Shown here piece after piece: positions 29,989 to 41,576 of a stretch of 64,000 nucleotides of DNA (positions are counted from its first letter, which is position 1; each line of letters begins with the position of its first letter). Location of the stretch: NCBI GenBank assembly GCA_015548865.1, contig JADMXW010000004.1:1-64000 (forward strand), given 5' to 3'. The notes under the pieces are model-generated. The model did not search any database, was not told where the DNA came from, and worked only from the letters and a program-made list of their open reading frames with translations. The DNA comes from Serratia marcescens. Its GTDB lineage: Bacteria; Pseudomonadota; Gammaproteobacteria; Enterobacterales; Enterobacteriaceae. The position numbers were made by a program, and so were the translations under genes.

Positions 29989-31059
29989 TTATCCCAACAA
30001 TGCATTGACACCAAGGTTGATACCAGCTCCACCGATAATCAGCCAGATAAACAGCAATAATGCCAGCAACAACGGCTTGAAGCCTGCGCGACGTACGGCG
30101 CTGAAGCGAGTTGTCACCCCCAGTGCGCCCATGGCCATCGCCAGCAGCAGGTTATCGATCTGGTTCAATACCGTTAACCAGGTGTCAGGTAGCCATTGCA
30201 GCGAATTAAACCCGGCAACGGCGATAAAGCCAACGGCAAACCAGGGGAAGGCCAGCGGCGTTTTTTCTGTTTCGATGCTGCGATTGCAGCGTTGCAGATG
30301 TCCCCCAAGCAGGATGAGGAAAGGTGCCAGCAGCATGACGCGCAGCATTTTTCCAATTACTGCGGTGTTTTCGACTTCCGGCGAAATACTGTGGCCTGCG
30401 GCCACGACTTGGGCGACTTCATGCACCGTCGAACCAATATAGACACCAAAAATTTGTGGCGAAACGGGCAAATAGTCGCCAGTCACCGCGAGATGATACA
30501 GACAAGGATAAAGAAACATGGCGATAGTGCCGAAGATGACAACAGTGGCTACAGCAATCGCAACGCTATCTCCCTCGGCCTTCACCGTTGGGGCAGTGGC
30601 AAGCACCGCCGCTGCGCCACAGATGCTGCTGCCTGCGCCGATGAGATATACCGTTTTGTCATCGAGGCCGAACAGGGTTTTACCCAGATAGCAGGCCAGA
30701 ATAAAGGTGGTTGTCAGCACCAGTGCGTCAATAATGAGCCCACTGATGCCCAGCGAGGCGATGTGTTGCAGACTCAGGCGAAAGCCATAAAGCACGATGC
30801 CTAAACGCAACAGATGATGCTTTGACCAATTTACGCCATCATCACAATAGCGTTGCAGCCACGGGTAAAGGGTATTTCCGAGTAACGCACCGCCCACCAT
30901 GGCCAGTGTCAGTGAACCGAGTCCCCAGCGAGAAACAGCGGGGAGGGAGGCCAGTTGAAGAAAGACGAAGGTCATGAGCGTGATAAAAAGTAAGCCAGGT
31001 AGCTTACGTAAAAGAGGGTGGTGCGATTTATCGCCTTGAATGATAAGAAGAGATGCCAT
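29989..31059 (-). CDS. yeiH: YeiH/UPF0324 family membrane protein
   Basis: 356 residues from the ATG at 31059 (MASLLIIQGDK) with CAGGTG upstream; the frame continues 44 codons further into the yeiE side without a signal. About ten membrane segments with family signatures GAGSSICGAAAVLATAP and GVYIGSTVHEVAQVVAAGH. Proposed to be a sulphur-compound or anion exporter in related proteins; substrate not proven. It diverges from its likely regulator yeiE. Confidence 0.9.
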   Translation of the reverse strand: MASLLIIQGDKSHHPLLRKLPGLLFITLMTFVFLQLASLPAVSRWGLGSLTLAMVGGALLGNTLYPWLQRYCDDGVNWSKHHLLRLGIVLYGFRLSLQHIASLGISGLIIDALVLTTTFILACYLGKTLFGLDDKTVYLIGAGSSICGAAAVLATAPTVKAEGDSVAIAVATVVIFGTIAMFLYPCLYHLAVTGDYLPVSPQIFGVYIGSTVHEVAQVVAAGHSISPEVENTAVIGKMLRVMLLAPFLILLGGHLQRCNRSIETEKTPLAFPWFAVGFIAVAGFNSLQWLPDTWLTVLNQIDNLLLAMAMGALGVTTRFSAVRRAGFKPLLLALLLFIWLIIGGAGINLGVNALLG

Positions 31060-31170
31060 TTCATCACCTGTTTCAGAATAACTTGACTGATACAGCCTAT
31101 GATGAGTGGTATTAAAAGAGAAATTGATTATATGCTTATAACCTATTGCTATTTCCGGTAAGGGCTTACT

Positions 31171-32049
31171 ATGCACATCACGTTGAGACAACTTGAAGTT
31201 TTTGCTGAGGTCCTGAAAAGCGGATCAACAACACAAGCATCCGTTATGCTGGCCCTTTCTCAGTCTGCCGTGAGCGCCGCCTTATCAGATTTAGAAGCGC
31301 AACTGGGCGTACAGTTGTTCGATCGTGTTGGGAAGCGTCTGGTGGTGAATGAGCATGGGCGATTGCTTTATCCGAAAGCACTAGCCATTCTGGAACAATC
31401 GCTAGAGATTGAAAAAATGTTCCAGCAGGAAAATGGCGCGTTACGGGTTTACGCGAGCAGCACCATTGGTAACTATCTTCTGCCTGTCATGATGGCTCGC
31501 TACCGACGGGATTTTCCAACCATCCCTTTTGAGTTGCATGTGGGGAATACTCAGGATGTGGTGACGGCGGTAGCCGAATTTAGCGTCGATCTCGGATTTA
31601 TCGAAGGCCCGTGTCATCATCCGGATCTGGTGACACAACCTTGGTTGGAAGATGAGTTGGTTGTTTTTTGTTCTCCAGATAATCCTCTCGCTCAACAGAC
31701 GCTCACTCTCTCTACGCTGGCTGATGCCCCTTGGATACTGCGCGAACGTGGGTCTGGCACCAGAGAAGTGCTGGACCACCAGTTATTGGCCCAGTTACCC
31801 CATTTCAAACTGGTGATGGAGTTGGGAAACTCGGAGGCAATCAAACATGCTGTGCGGCACGGTATTGGCATCAGTTGTTTATCTCGTCGCGTCATTGCCG
31901 ATCAACTTGATGCTGGCACACTGGTTGAATTGCAACTGGCGCAGCCGCGTTTGGTGCGCACACTCTATCTGGTGCATCACCGGCAAAAACACCTCTCCAA
32001 CGTATTACAGCGCTTTTTGGAATATTGTCAGCCCGGCACGGTAAGCTGA
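31171..32049 (+). CDS. yeiE: LysR-type regulator YeiE
   Basis: 292 residues. N-terminal winged helix ([23 protein letters not shown]...[13 protein letters not shown]) and a C-terminal effector domain. The divergent pairing with yeiH and the conserved sequence identify YeiE, linked in enteric bacteria to sulphite response and to regulation of yeiH or lysP. The 111-bp region shared with yeiH is the likely operator. Confidence 0.9.
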   Translation: MHITLRQLEVFAEVLKSGSTTQASVMLALSQSAVSAALSDLEAQLGVQLFDRVGKRLVVNEHGRLLYPKALAILEQSLEIEKMFQQENGALRVYASSTIGNYLLPVMMARYRRDFPTIPFELHVGNTQDVVTAVAEFSVDLGFIEGPCHHPDLVTQPWLEDELVVFCSPDNPLAQQTLTLSTLADAPWILRERGSGTREVLDHQLLAQLPHFKLVMELGNSEAIKHAVRHGIGISCLSRRVIADQLDAGTLVELQLAQPRLVRTLYLVHHRQKHLSNVLQRFLEYCQPGTVS

Positions 32050-32068
32050 GTGATTGATGCTGACTGTA

Positions 32069-32337
32069 TATACCCGTCATACTTCAAGTTGTAGGTGCGT
32101 TGGCTGCACTCACTCACCCGAATCACTTACCTGAGTAAGCTCATCGGGATTAATGAATCTCATCCTGAGATTCACCCTACGGGTCAGCGCAAGCGCTGCT
32201 CAAATTTGTTCCAGACAAATTTGTCACTCCCTTGCCGCGTTACGAGGCTCATAAATGAGCCTCGCCCTAAAGGGTCAGCGCAAGCGCTGTTCAAAACGTT
32301 AACGTTTTGTCCTGCACCTCGAATTATTTTGGGTATA
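32069..32337. repeat. Large palindromic intergenic repeat, full-length copy B
   Basis: 269 bp, nearly identical throughout to the copy at 21353-21621, with compensating-type differences in some inner stems (GAGGCTCATAAATGAGCCTC here versus GAGACTCACAAATGAGTCTC there). It starts 19 bp after the yeiE stop, before lysP. Confidence 0.85.
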
Positions 32338-32479
32338 GAAGAACCTGCCATTCGACTTTCTTATTTCTAATGATGGAGCGGCAGTTATGAAGCTCTCTTA
32401 TAACTCGATAATGATAGCGCTTCTGTAGAAAACGATTTGCTACAATCCCGCCTCATTTTTAGATAGAGCGCAGGATATT
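32338..32479 (+). promoter_or_regulatory. lysP upstream region
   Basis: 140 bp between the repeat and lysP. It holds an AT-rich stretch and a CAGGATATT ribosome binding site region just before the ATG at 32480. I see no lysine riboswitch-like fold. Confidence 0.35.
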
Positions 32480-33955
32480 ATGGCTCAGCAAGAATTACAT
32501 AGCACTTCTCAGGGCGCGCCTACGCTGCGTCGTGAGCTTAAAGCACGGCATCTCACCATGATTGCCATTGGTGGCTCCATCGGTACCGGGCTTTTTGTCG
32601 CCTCAGGGGCCACTGTCTCCCAGGCCGGACCGGGCGGGGCACTACTCTCTTATGCGCTTATCGGGTTGATGGTCTACTTTTTGATGACCAGCCTGGGTGA
32701 ACTGGCAGCATTTATGCCGGTATCGGGATCGTTTTCCACCTACGGCGCCAAATACGTAGAGGAAGGTTTTGGCTTTGCTCTCGGGTGGAACTACTGGTAC
32801 AACTGGGCCGTGACCATTGCTGTTGATCTGGTGGCCGCACAGTTGGTTATGGGCTACTGGTTTCCTGAGGTTCCAGGGTGGATCTGGAGCGCGCTGTTTC
32901 TGGTACTGATGTTCCTGCTCAACTACATTTCGGTGAAAGGTTTTGGTGAGGCAGAATACTGGTTCTCACTGATTAAAGTGGTCACTGTGGTGGTCTTTAT
33001 TGCCGTTGGGGTGCTGATGATTGTTGGCATTCTGCGCGGTGCGGAGAATGCTGGCTGGCACAATTGGCAGATTGGTGACGCTCCCTTTGCGGGGGGATTT
33101 TCCGCCATGATTGGCGTGGCGATGATTGTCGGTTTCTCCTTCCAGGGCACTGAGCTTATCGGTGTCGCGGCCGGGGAGTCAAAAGATCCGGCGCAGAATA
33201 TTCCGCGCGCGATTCGTCAGGTATTCTGGCGTATTTTGCTGTTTTACATCTTTGCGATTCTGATCATCAGTCTGATCATTCCCTATACCGACCCGAACTT
33301 ATTGCGTAATGATGTAAAAGACATCAGCGTCAGCCCGTTTACGTTGGTCTTTCAGAATGCTGGGTTACTGTCTGCTGCAGCTGTAATGAACGCAGTGATA
33401 TTGACGGCGGTGCTTTCTGCGGGTAACTCGGGGATGTACGCTTCAACGCGTATGCTCTTTACGCTGGCACAGGAAGGCAAAGCGCCGCGTATGTTTGCAA
33501 AACTGTCCAAAGGCGGTGTGCCACGTAATGCACTCTATGCAACCACCGTTGTGGCAGGGCTCTGTTTCCTGACGTCTATGTTTGGTAACCAAACAGTCTA
33601 TCTCTGGTTACTCAATACTTCCGGCATGACTGGTTTTATTGCGTGGTTAGGGATTGCGATCAGCCATTACCGTTTCCGTCGTGGCTATGTACATCATGGG
33701 CTCGATCTGAATGCACTACCTTACCGGTCAGGCTTCTTTCCGATTGGGCCTATTTTTGCGTTTGCTCTGTGTCTTATGATTACGTTGGGGCAGAACTATC
33801 AAGCCTTCTTACAGGATAAAATTGATTGGTATGGCGTTACCGCAACGTATATTGGCATTCCACTCTTCCTGGTGATTTGGTTTGGTTATAAGCTTTCTCG
33901 AGGAACGCGCTTTGTGAAATATGAAGAGATGACCTTCCCTGATTTTCACAAATAA
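32480..33955 (+). CDS. lysP: Lysine-specific permease LysP
   Basis: 491 residues (E. coli 489), twelve membrane segments, amino acid-polyamine-organocation family with the N-terminal RRELKARHLTMIAIGGSIGTGLF motif in part. It takes up L-lysine with protons; in E. coli it also holds the acid-stress regulator CadC inactive. yeiE lies upstream as in E. coli. A terminator follows. Confidence 0.96.
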   Translation: MAQQELHSTSQGAPTLRRELKARHLTMIAIGGSIGTGLFVASGATVSQAGPGGALLSYALIGLMVYFLMTSLGELAAFMPVSGSFSTYGAKYVEEGFGFALGWNYWYNWAVTIAVDLVAAQLVMGYWFPEVPGWIWSALFLVLMFLLNYISVKGFGEAEYWFSLIKVVTVVVFIAVGVLMIVGILRGAENAGWHNWQIGDAPFAGGFSAMIGVAMIVGFSFQGTELIGVAAGESKDPAQNIPRAIRQVFWRILLFYIFAILIISLIIPYTDPNLLRNDVKDISVSPFTLVFQNAGLLSAAAVMNAVILTAVLSAGNSGMYASTRMLFTLAQEGKAPRMFAKLSKGGVPRNALYATTVVAGLCFLTSMFGNQTVYLWLLNTSGMTGFIAWLGIAISHYRFRRGYVHHGLDLNALPYRSGFFPIGPIFAFALCLMITLGQNYQAFLQDKIDWYGVTATYIGIPLFLVIWFGYKLSRGTRFVKYEEMTFPDFHK

Positions 33956-33977
33956 TTGACGCTAAATTGACAAAACA

Positions 33978-34013
33978 ACGCCATCGGCAACCTGTTTGCC
34001 AATGGCGTTTTTT
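33978..34013 (+). terminator. Terminator of lysP
   Basis: AACGCCAT-cg-GCAA paired with TTGCC-a-ATGGCGTT around CCTGT, followed by T6; 22 bp after the lysP stop. Confidence 0.8.
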
Positions 34014-34128
34014 ATAACGTGATATCTGCGCCAATTAATCCTGTTACGTAGTTAATTCGCAGCGTGTAAAAGAATTCCCTTTTTTATGCTGTAATTCAGT
34101 ATCTGCAGCATTCTGTGCTGGAATAATG

Positions 34129-34276
34129 TATACCGCCATACTTCAAGTTGCATATGCATTGGTGACACTCGTTCACCTGAATTGCTTACCAAAGTATGTT
34201 CATGAAGATTAATGAATCTCATCCTGAGATTTTCTCCGCTTGCCGCCTTACTGTAACTTGAATTATTTAGGGTATA
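34129..34276. repeat. Palindromic intergenic repeat, shortened copy C
   Basis: 148 bp with left arm TATACCGCCATACTTCAAGT and right end TTATTTAGGGTATA. The AATCTCATCCTGAGATT inner stem is retained, but the inner section corresponding to the other nested stems is lost. More diverged than copies A and B. Confidence 0.75.
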
Positions 34277-34376
34277 TAAGGACTATAAAAATAGTTCATC
34301 ATAGTAACTATTTAACGTGTATACACTGCGGAATGAACCTGACAGTGTTCTAGTCGTGAGGTATGGCACAAAAAAA

Positions 34377-34520
34377 ATGTTAACAAAGTCGATATTAATT
34401 GCAGTTAACTTGATGTGCAAATTAACATTGCTGGTGGTTATTGCTAACAAAGCTCTCTATTTATTTAAAGTAAAAAAAGTGTCGAGCAGTAATAAACAAT
34501 GGCAACATGAAAAAAATTAA
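34377..34520 (+). CDS. Possible 47-residue membrane protein
   Basis: ATG at 34377, 47 codons. Residues about 5-30 are hydrophobic enough for one membrane segment, followed by a Lys/Ser-rich tail (KVKKVSSSNK). A GAGG lies about 14 nt before the start, further than ideal; a longer GTG start at 34317 has no clear site. It is AT-rich and isolated. Could be a small membrane protein or chance. Confidence 0.25.
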   Translation: MLTKSILIAVNLMCKLTLLVVIANKALYLFKVKKVSSSNKQWQHEKN

Positions 34521-34613
34521 CCTTTATGGTGTGAGAGACAGTATTCATTGTCGTTTTTAACGTTTGTTATTATCATCGAATAAATCACAACGATAACTAT
34601 CGGGGCTGACATC

Positions 34614-35576
34614 ATGTTGAAAATCACTTTCCTGGATAAAGGGGCATTGCCTGAAACCATTTTCTGGAAAAAGCATTTTTTTCGCAGACCACAATGTCAA
34701 CACGAATGGATCGAGTACAGCTACACGCCACCGGAATTGGTGGTGGAAAGAGCGCAAGAGTGCGATATCATCATTACCAATAAAGTGGTGCTGACGCGCG
34801 AGACCCTGCAAGCTTTACCTGCGCTGAAACTGATTGCCGTTACTGCAACCGGAGTGAATAATATCGATGTTGCAGCTGCGCAGGCATTAGGGATCGCGGT
34901 GCGTAACGTTCCGGCCTATTCGACGCAATCCGTCGCTGAACATGTTATCGCCATGATATTTTCGCTCAAGCACAGCTTGATGGGGTGGTATCGCGACCAG
35001 CTAAGCGACCGCTGGGCTGGGCAGAATCAGTTCTGCTACTTTGATCATCCTGTTAGAGATATCGCCGGTTCAACCCTTGGCATCATCGGCTCCGGTGCGA
35101 TAGGGCAAGAAGTCGCTCGGTTAGCCAGTGCGGTGGGGATGAAGGTTCTGTCTGCCGAACGGCGCGGTGCTGTGCAGTGTCGACCAGGCTATCTGCCCTT
35201 CGAGCAAGTGATGCAAACGGCCGATGTCATCTCACTGCATTGCCCTCTGACGGAGGAGACTCGGGGTCTGATCAACGCGCAGACGCTGGCACTGTGCAAA
35301 CCTTCGGTGTTTATTATCAATACGGCACGCGGCGCGCTGGTGGATGAAGCCGCTTTGCTGTCGGTGCTACAGCAACACCGCATTGCCGGGGCTGCATTGG
35401 ATGGATTGACACAAGAGCCACCCTCATTAGACAACCCTCTCATGAAAGCAGCAAAAACGATGCCCAATTTGTTGATTACACCTCATATCGCGTGGACATC
35501 TGCTTCTGCATTACAAATTCTGATGGAAAAAACCATCGCCAATATTGATGAGTTTGTGCAGCAACAAGGACTGTAG
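34614..35576 (+). CDS. D-2-hydroxyacid dehydrogenase, HprA-like
   Basis: 320 residues. The Rossmann motif GSGAIG lies at 159-164, with catalytic Arg239 (NTARGALVDE), Glu268 and His291 (TPHIAWTS), all present. The family reduces 2-ketoacids to D-2-hydroxyacids; closeness to glycerate dehydrogenase/hydroxypyruvate reductase is my reading, and substrate cannot be set from sequence alone. It is monocistronic, with AT-rich DNA upstream, and convergent with the KTSC gene. Confidence 0.85.
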   Translation: MLKITFLDKGALPETIFWKKHFFRRPQCQHEWIEYSYTPPELVVERAQECDIIITNKVVLTRETLQALPALKLIAVTATGVNNIDVAAAQALGIAVRNVPAYSTQSVAEHVIAMIFSLKHSLMGWYRDQLSDRWAGQNQFCYFDHPVRDIAGSTLGIIGSGAIGQEVARLASAVGMKVLSAERRGAVQCRPGYLPFEQVMQTADVISLHCPLTEETRGLINAQTLALCKPSVFIINTARGALVDEAALLSVLQQHRIAGAALDGLTQEPPSLDNPLMKAAKTMPNLLITPHIAWTSASALQILMEKTIANIDEFVQQQGL

Positions 35577-35627
35577 TGGTTGGTGGGCATTCCTACTTGT
35601 GGAAGGGCAATCTGTTTTGCCGAGCGC

Positions 35628-35649
35628 AGCGGGCCATGGTTGGCCCGCT
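35628..35649. terminator. Stem-loop between the dehydrogenase and KTSC genes
   Basis: AGCGGGCC / TGGCCCGCT inverted repeat between two convergent genes, without a T-run. A likely but unproven transcription end. Confidence 0.4.
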
Positions 35650-35670
35650 ACCCATAAGGTGTGCGCGTCG

Positions 35671-35883
35671 TTATTGTAGTTTATCGAAGGGAAATGAGTT
35701 TTTAATGTAGCGGGTGTAGTAACGATACTTTGCCGTGCTGGACAGCAGCTCTTCATAGATCATTCGGGCGACACCTTTGTATTGATAGATGCTGCCATTC
35801 AGTAATTCAATTTCAAGATGTTTTTTCTCTTCATCATAGCCGACTGAAAACAGTTCGCTTGAGGCCACTCGTTTACGTTGCAA
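35671..35883 (-). CDS. KTSC domain protein
   Basis: 70 residues. It matches the KTSC family pattern: VASSELFSVGYDEEKKHLEIELLNGSIYQYKGV in part, then a helical stretch and YIKNSFPFDKL. KTSC domains occur alone or attached to lysyl-tRNA synthetase-like and phage-associated proteins; function is not established. The upstream region contains no other gene. Confidence 0.8.
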   Translation of the reverse strand: MQRKRVASSELFSVGYDEEKKHLEIELLNGSIYQYKGVARMIYEELLSSTAKYRYYTRYIKNSFPFDKLQ

Positions 35884-36110
35884 ATCAAATCCCTCCCAGT
35901 GAAATCACCCTGTGCAAACGCCGTGAAGTCCAGACGTTTTGTTCAAGCAAACAGGTTCCTGAAACAGTCTCTTGCATTGCCAAGTTGTTTATCGATTGTC
36001 TGACAAAAAAAGCAGTTTAACAATCCGAACACGCTCACGATATCTCAAAAAACACTATCAAAGCGTGGTGTTATCACCGATTGCCAGTATCGAAAGAGGG
36101 AGAGGATAGT

Positions 36111-36139
36111 GATGGGGCAGAATAAGAGCCTGCCCCATC
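36111..36139 (-). terminator. Stem-loop after yeiG
   Basis: Perfect 10-bp GATGGGGCAG / CTGCCCCATC hairpin 13 bp after the yeiG stop. The trailing side is moderately T-rich on the minus strand. Confidence 0.5.
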
Positions 36140-36151
36140 GAATGACGCAGA

Positions 36152-36994
36152 TTATGCGTTTAGGTAACCGGCGTGAAAACGTAAATGGTCTTCAATAAAG
36201 CTGGCAATAAAGTAGTAGCTATGGTCATACCCTGACTGCGTGCGCAAGGTTAGCGGCCAGCCAAACTCTTCTGCGCGCAGTACCAATTGAGCCGGTTGCA
36301 ATTGGTCGGGTAAAAACTGATCGCTGTCCCCTTGATCCACCAACAGCGGCAGCTTGCTTGTAGCCTGAGCCAACAGATGGCAGCTGTCATATTCACGCCA
36401 TGCCGCTTCATCCGAGCCCAGATAGGCGGTAAATGCTTTACGACCCCAGGGCACCTCGCTCGGATTGACAATAGGTGCAAACGCTGAGGCGGAACGGTAG
36501 CGTTCAGGATGGCGCAGTGCCAGCATTAACGCGCCGTGGCCGCCCATCGAATGGCCGCTAATGGACTGACGATCGCTGACGTTAAAATGCGCCTGCACCA
36601 GTGCGGGAAGTTCGCTGCTGACATAATCGTACATGCGATAATGTGCTGCCCAGGGCGCTTGAGTGGCGTTAACGTAAAACCCTGCGCCTTGCCCCAAGTC
36701 ATAACCAGGATCGTTGGCGACACTATCACCCCGAGGGCTGGTATCAGGCATCACCAGTACCAGCCCAAGTTCGGCGGCAATGCGCTGGGCTCCCGCCTTG
36801 GTGGTAAAATTTTCATCATTGCATGTCAATCCCGACAGCCAGTAGAGCACCGGCGGCGGTGTATCATCAGCTGTTGGTGGCAGGTAAATACTGAACGTCA
36901 TCGGTCCATTCACGCTGCTCGAGGTATGTCGGTAGCGCTGCTGCCACCCGCCAAAAAGTCGGTGTTCTTCCAGCAACTCCAGCGTCTCATTCAT
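36152..36994 (-). CDS. yeiG: S-formylglutathione hydrolase YeiG
   Basis: 280 residues from the ATG at 36994, preceded by AAGGAGG. Alpha/beta hydrolase of the esterase D family: nucleophile Ser149 in [10 protein letters not shown], acid Asp in DQGDSDQFL, and His in SGYDHSYYF. It hydrolyses S-formylglutathione to glutathione and formate, the second step of formaldehyde detoxification. It lies 25 bp downstream of frmA on the same strand, giving a complete two-step pathway in one operon. In E. coli yeiG stands without frmA. Confidence 0.93.
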   Translation of the reverse strand: MNETLELLEEHRLFGGWQQRYRHTSSSVNGPMTFSIYLPPTADDTPPPVLYWLSGLTCNDENFTTKAGAQRIAAELGLVLVMPDTSPRGDSVANDPGYDLGQGAGFYVNATQAPWAAHYRMYDYVSSELPALVQAHFNVSDRQSISGHSMGGHGALMLALRHPERYRSASAFAPIVNPSEVPWGRKAFTAYLGSDEAAWREYDSCHLLAQATSKLPLLVDQGDSDQFLPDQLQPAQLVLRAEEFGWPLTLRTQSGYDHSYYFIASFIEDHLRFHAGYLNA

Positions 36995-37019
36995 AGGGGA
37001 ATGCCTCCTTGTGCGCAGA

Positions 37020-38150
<1,131 letters not shown>

Positions 38151-38223
38151 CTATAGAGAGTGCAGTTGCAATAATGGGGAATGAGCAAATCGTAGCGTTC
38201 AGCGATGACTGGCTGATGTGCGC

Positions 38224-39090
38224 TTATGTGTCGAACTGCTCGATAATGAGTTTTTTAAATGCTTCAACATTGGGGCCAAAGGCATCACGCCGCCATATCA
38301 GCCAGGTTGACGCCGTAGCATAAGTGTCGGGCAACGGATGACTCTGTACCTTATCGCGCGCTGAGAGTGCATCCAGCACAGAGAGTGGCAGTAATGCTAT
38401 TCCAGCGCCGCAGGCCACGGAGGCGAGCATCGCGGCATAAGACGTGACGTCAATTGTGTGGCCGGGCATTACACCAGCCTGACTGAACCAGCTTTCCAAT
38501 TTATGCCGATAGGCGCAGCCAGCGCGAAAAGCTAGCAGTGTACGGCCAGCAACGTCTTGCGGATGAGCAATAGGGGCATGCCCTAAGGCAGAAACCAGAA
38601 CCAGTGTTTCTGCAAAAGCGGCACAGCCATTAAGTTCATCGGCATGTATCGGCCCATCTACCAGCGCCGTAGCCAATGTGCCTGCTCTTACGCGCTCAAC
38701 GATATCGCTGGACACGGCGCATGTGAGGGCAATAGACACGGCGGGATAGCGTGCATGGTAAGCCGCCAGCAGCAAAGGTAAATGGCTCACTGCGAGGCTT
38801 TCCATGGCCCCCAGGGCAAAATTGCCTGTGGGTTCTCCGGCGCGAGTCATGCTGATCGCTTCTTCACTCAATGCCAAAATACGTTCTGCATAACAAAGAA
38901 AATTGTGCCCGACCGGAGACAGACGTAGGCGCTGTTTCTCACGGATAAACAGGTCACGCCCTAATTCCTCTTCTAACTGGCGTAACCGGGTTGTCAAATT
39001 TGAGGGTACGCGCTGCAACAGCTCGGCGGCGCGGGCCACTGATCCTGTTTCTGCCACGAGGCAGAACATGCGAAGCTGCGTCAGGTCCAT
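38224..39090 (-). CDS. LysR-type regulator upstream of frmA-yeiG
   Basis: 288 residues. Winged helix at the N-terminus (LTQLRMFCLVAETGSVARAAELL) and an effector-binding domain. E. coli controls frmA with FrmR, a CsoR-type formaldehyde sensor; none is seen here. A LysR gene in the same orientation and only 82 bp upstream of frmA may take over that control or be co-transcribed with it. Ligand unknown. Confidence 0.8.
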   Translation of the reverse strand: MDLTQLRMFCLVAETGSVARAAELLQRVPSNLTTRLRQLEEELGRDLFIREKQRLRLSPVGHNFLCYAERILALSEEAISMTRAGEPTGNFALGAMESLAVSHLPLLLAAYHARYPAVSIALTCAVSSDIVERVRAGTLATALVDGPIHADELNGCAAFAETLVLVSALGHAPIAHPQDVAGRTLLAFRAGCAYRHKLESWFSQAGVMPGHTIDVTSYAAMLASVACGAGIALLPLSVLDALSARDKVQSHPLPDTYATASTWLIWRRDAFGPNVEAFKKLIIEQFDT

Positions 39091-39650
39091 AAAAACACCG
39101 TTCTTATTTAGAGATTAACTTTGTGTTACTTGTTCATTTTTTGTGATTATCTAAGTTTAGCGATTGTTACCTGAGTTGGCAACGTTGTTGTTACATCTGA
39201 TAGAAAATGTCTATGAAGAAGGGGGGATTTAGCACGATGCTAAAGCGCGACAAATCTATTTCATGTTTGTTACAAGAACACAACACCGCACTTGTTTTAT
39301 GTCAAAAAACAGTAGGTATTTTGCCATGTTAGCGATTGGTTATCGGTAACAAAAAAAACAGGTAATACCCCATTTTAACTGTGATTTAAATTAATTATTA
39401 GTTAGCTATATATGAAGATAATCTAATATTTATGACTAAAAAGTCAGGGATATCTACAGTTATTATCGCTCAGCGTATTCTGAATAAATATTTGCTGCAA
39501 AAAACATACTGGCCACTAATGGCCTTTGGTAAGTAAAAATAAAAAAATGAGGTGAAAGCGGAATTTATTACGAAAAAAATCAGTTCGTGCTAACAATTGA
39601 CTGTATCTATTGTTGCCGCTGTTTTTATCGTGTTTAATGCTCGGCCGGGG
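39091..39650. other. AT-rich intergenic region without a visible gene
   Basis: About 560 bp of low-GC DNA between the LysR regulator and the chemoreceptor promoter. Short frames only, with no ribosome binding site worth noting. It contains no copy of the palindromic repeats. Confidence 0.4.
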
Positions 39651-39677
39651 TAAAGGTGAGTCGTTTATTGCCGATGA
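39651..39677 (+). promoter_or_regulatory. Sigma-28 (FliA) promoter for the chemoreceptor gene
   Basis: TAAAGGTG, 11-bp spacer, GCCGATGA. The FliA consensus is TAAAGTTT-N11-GCCGATAA, so the -35 core, the spacing and the GCCGAT core match. It lies about 170 bp upstream of the methyl-accepting chemotaxis gene. Confidence 0.75.
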
Positions 39678-39845
39678 TGTTAGTTAAGACCGGTAAATGT
39701 TTTTTTTTGTTACACGACAAGGAGTGTTTGATACGTTGTGGCGCATGATTCATGTGTCACGCAGTGACGGCCGATCTCGATGAATACGCAGAAAACAAAC
39801 AAAAAGCGTAAAAGAAGATCGCTGAATTCGTTACAGGAGTCATCC

Positions 39846-41528
39846 GTGAACTTTTTAAGAAATATCACCATCAGGGCAATGCTTCTTATCATTTTGGGGG
39901 CTTTTTTGCTGTTGTGGGCGTCAGTATCCCTTTATAGCATGTCATCATTAGGCAAAATGACTGGCTTGCTTGAAGCGAGTGAAATACAGAAGAAAAATGT
40001 AGAAATGTTGTCGAGAGGCAATGACCAGTATTTTCGTACCGTGACGCGTATGGTGCGGTCAATGGCTTTTATGCAGGCGGGTAACAGTGCAGATGCTGAA
40101 AAAACACTGACTTCTGCCGCAACCGCATTAAAAAACTCCAGTGAGGCTTTAGAACAATTCAAAAATACCGACCATTCTATTGTTGATCCTGAGATAGCCA
40201 CTGCCATGGTGGACACCTGGCAGGCCGTTATCAGTAATGGGTTGCAGCCGATGCTGGCCGCCGTGCGCGAAAACAAACCAGATGTGTTCCAACAACTGTT
40301 TATGAACACCTACCCGCCACTGAGCGTTGCCTTTGGCGGCGCGATGGAAAAATACCAGAACAGTATTACATCGCGTTCGACCGAGTCGTTGCAGCAAGTC
40401 TATTCATTGCTGTCATGGGGACGAAGTGTGCTTATGGCTGCATTGGCAATCGGCGCTCTGATGCTGCTGCTCACCGATCGTTATTTGGTGAACTACCTGG
40501 TTCGTCCATTGAATGACATCAAGGGGCATTTCCGTGTGATGGCAAATGGCGATCTGGGGAGTCCGGTAGAGGAATTTGGTCGTAACTGTGTGGGGCAACT
40601 TATCCCCTACCTCAGAGATGTACAGAGCAAACTGATTAGTACCGTATCCACTATCCGCGACAGCTCTGCTGCTATCTATCAAGGTTCCAGCGAAATCCGC
40701 AGTGGCAATAACCATCTCTCAGCGCGCACCGAGCAACAAGCCGCTGCATTGGCTGAAACCGCTGCCAGCATGGAACAACTGAGTGCCACGGTGAAGCAGA
40801 ATGCCGATAATGTGCATCAGGCAAGCACATTGTCACAAGATGCTGCCGTTGCTGCTCGGCGTGGCGGGGAAGTGGCGTCAGATGTAGTGGAAACCATGGC
40901 CAGCATCACCACCAGTTCGAAGAAGATCGCTGATATCACCAGTGTGATAAACGGTATCGCCTTTCAAACCAATATTCTGGCGCTAAACGCTGCAGTGGAA
41001 GCTGCGCGTGCTGGCGAGCAGGGGCGTGGATTTGCTGTGGTGGCCGGTGAAGTGCGGAGCTTGGCGCAACGCAGTGCTCAGGCAGCCAAAGAGATCGAAT
41101 CGCTGATTGCAGAGTCGGTTCAGCGGGTGGGCAAAGGCTCCGAGCAGGTGGCTCAAACCGGTGATGTGATGAACTCGATCATTGTGGCTGTTACGCGGGT
41201 TAACGATCTGATGGGCGAAATTGCCAATGCTTCCGATGAGCAGAGCCGTGGTATCAGTCAGGTAGGTCAGGCCGTTGCGGAGATGGATGGCGTGACGCAG
41301 CAGAATGCGTCTCTGGTAGAGCAATCGGCGGGGGCCGCCGCATCGTTGGAAGATCAAGCTCGTCAGCTCACCGAAGCAGTGGCCTTGTTCAAACTCTCCG
41401 AGCAAGATAAACGCCCGTCGCAAAGTGTTGCACTGCCGCGTAAAAGCGCGACGCCAGCGGCTACCGCACTTTTGGCCAGTAGCAGCAAAAAAGGGGCTTC
41501 AGCAAACGATAATTGGGAGACGTTTTAA
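39846..41528 (+). CDS. Methyl-accepting chemotaxis protein
   Basis: 560 residues from a GTG at 39846 with AGGAG six bases upstream; an ATG 22 codons earlier adds a Lys/Arg-rich tail and has no ribosome binding site. Membrane segments at about 10-30 and 193-211 enclose a Tar-like four-helix ligand domain. HAMP and the signalling hairpin ([26 protein letters not shown] in part) follow. The C-terminus NWETF is the CheR/CheB docking pentapeptide. Ligand unknown. Expressed with flagella, judging by the FliA promoter. Confidence 0.93.
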   Translation: MNFLRNITIRAMLLIILGAFLLLWASVSLYSMSSLGKMTGLLEASEIQKKNVEMLSRGNDQYFRTVTRMVRSMAFMQAGNSADAEKTLTSAATALKNSSEALEQFKNTDHSIVDPEIATAMVDTWQAVISNGLQPMLAAVRENKPDVFQQLFMNTYPPLSVAFGGAMEKYQNSITSRSTESLQQVYSLLSWGRSVLMAALAIGALMLLLTDRYLVNYLVRPLNDIKGHFRVMANGDLGSPVEEFGRNCVGQLIPYLRDVQSKLISTVSTIRDSSAAIYQGSSEIRSGNNHLSARTEQQAAALAETAASMEQLSATVKQNADNVHQASTLSQDAAVAARRGGEVASDVVETMASITTSSKKIADITSVINGIAFQTNILALNAAVEAARAGEQGRGFAVVAGEVRSLAQRSAQAAKEIESLIAESVQRVGKGSEQVAQTGDVMNSIIVAVTRVNDLMGEIANASDEQSRGISQVGQAVAEMDGVTQQNASLVEQSAGAAASLEDQARQLTEAVALFKLSEQDKRPSQSVALPRKSATPAATALLASSSKKGASANDNWETF

Positions 41529-41576
41529 CGCTAAGACGCTTACCTCGGCTGAGTAAGACGCTGTTTGATTCTGTTG

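Noticed and set aside
32338..32479. Lysine riboswitch before lysP
   Set aside because: Only about 140 bp are available after the repeat and no kink-turn or multi-helix core can be drawn.
34317..34376. GTG start extending the small ORF at 34377
   Set aside because: No ribosome binding site and the extra 20 codons are not membrane-like; the ATG is the better choice if the ORF is real.
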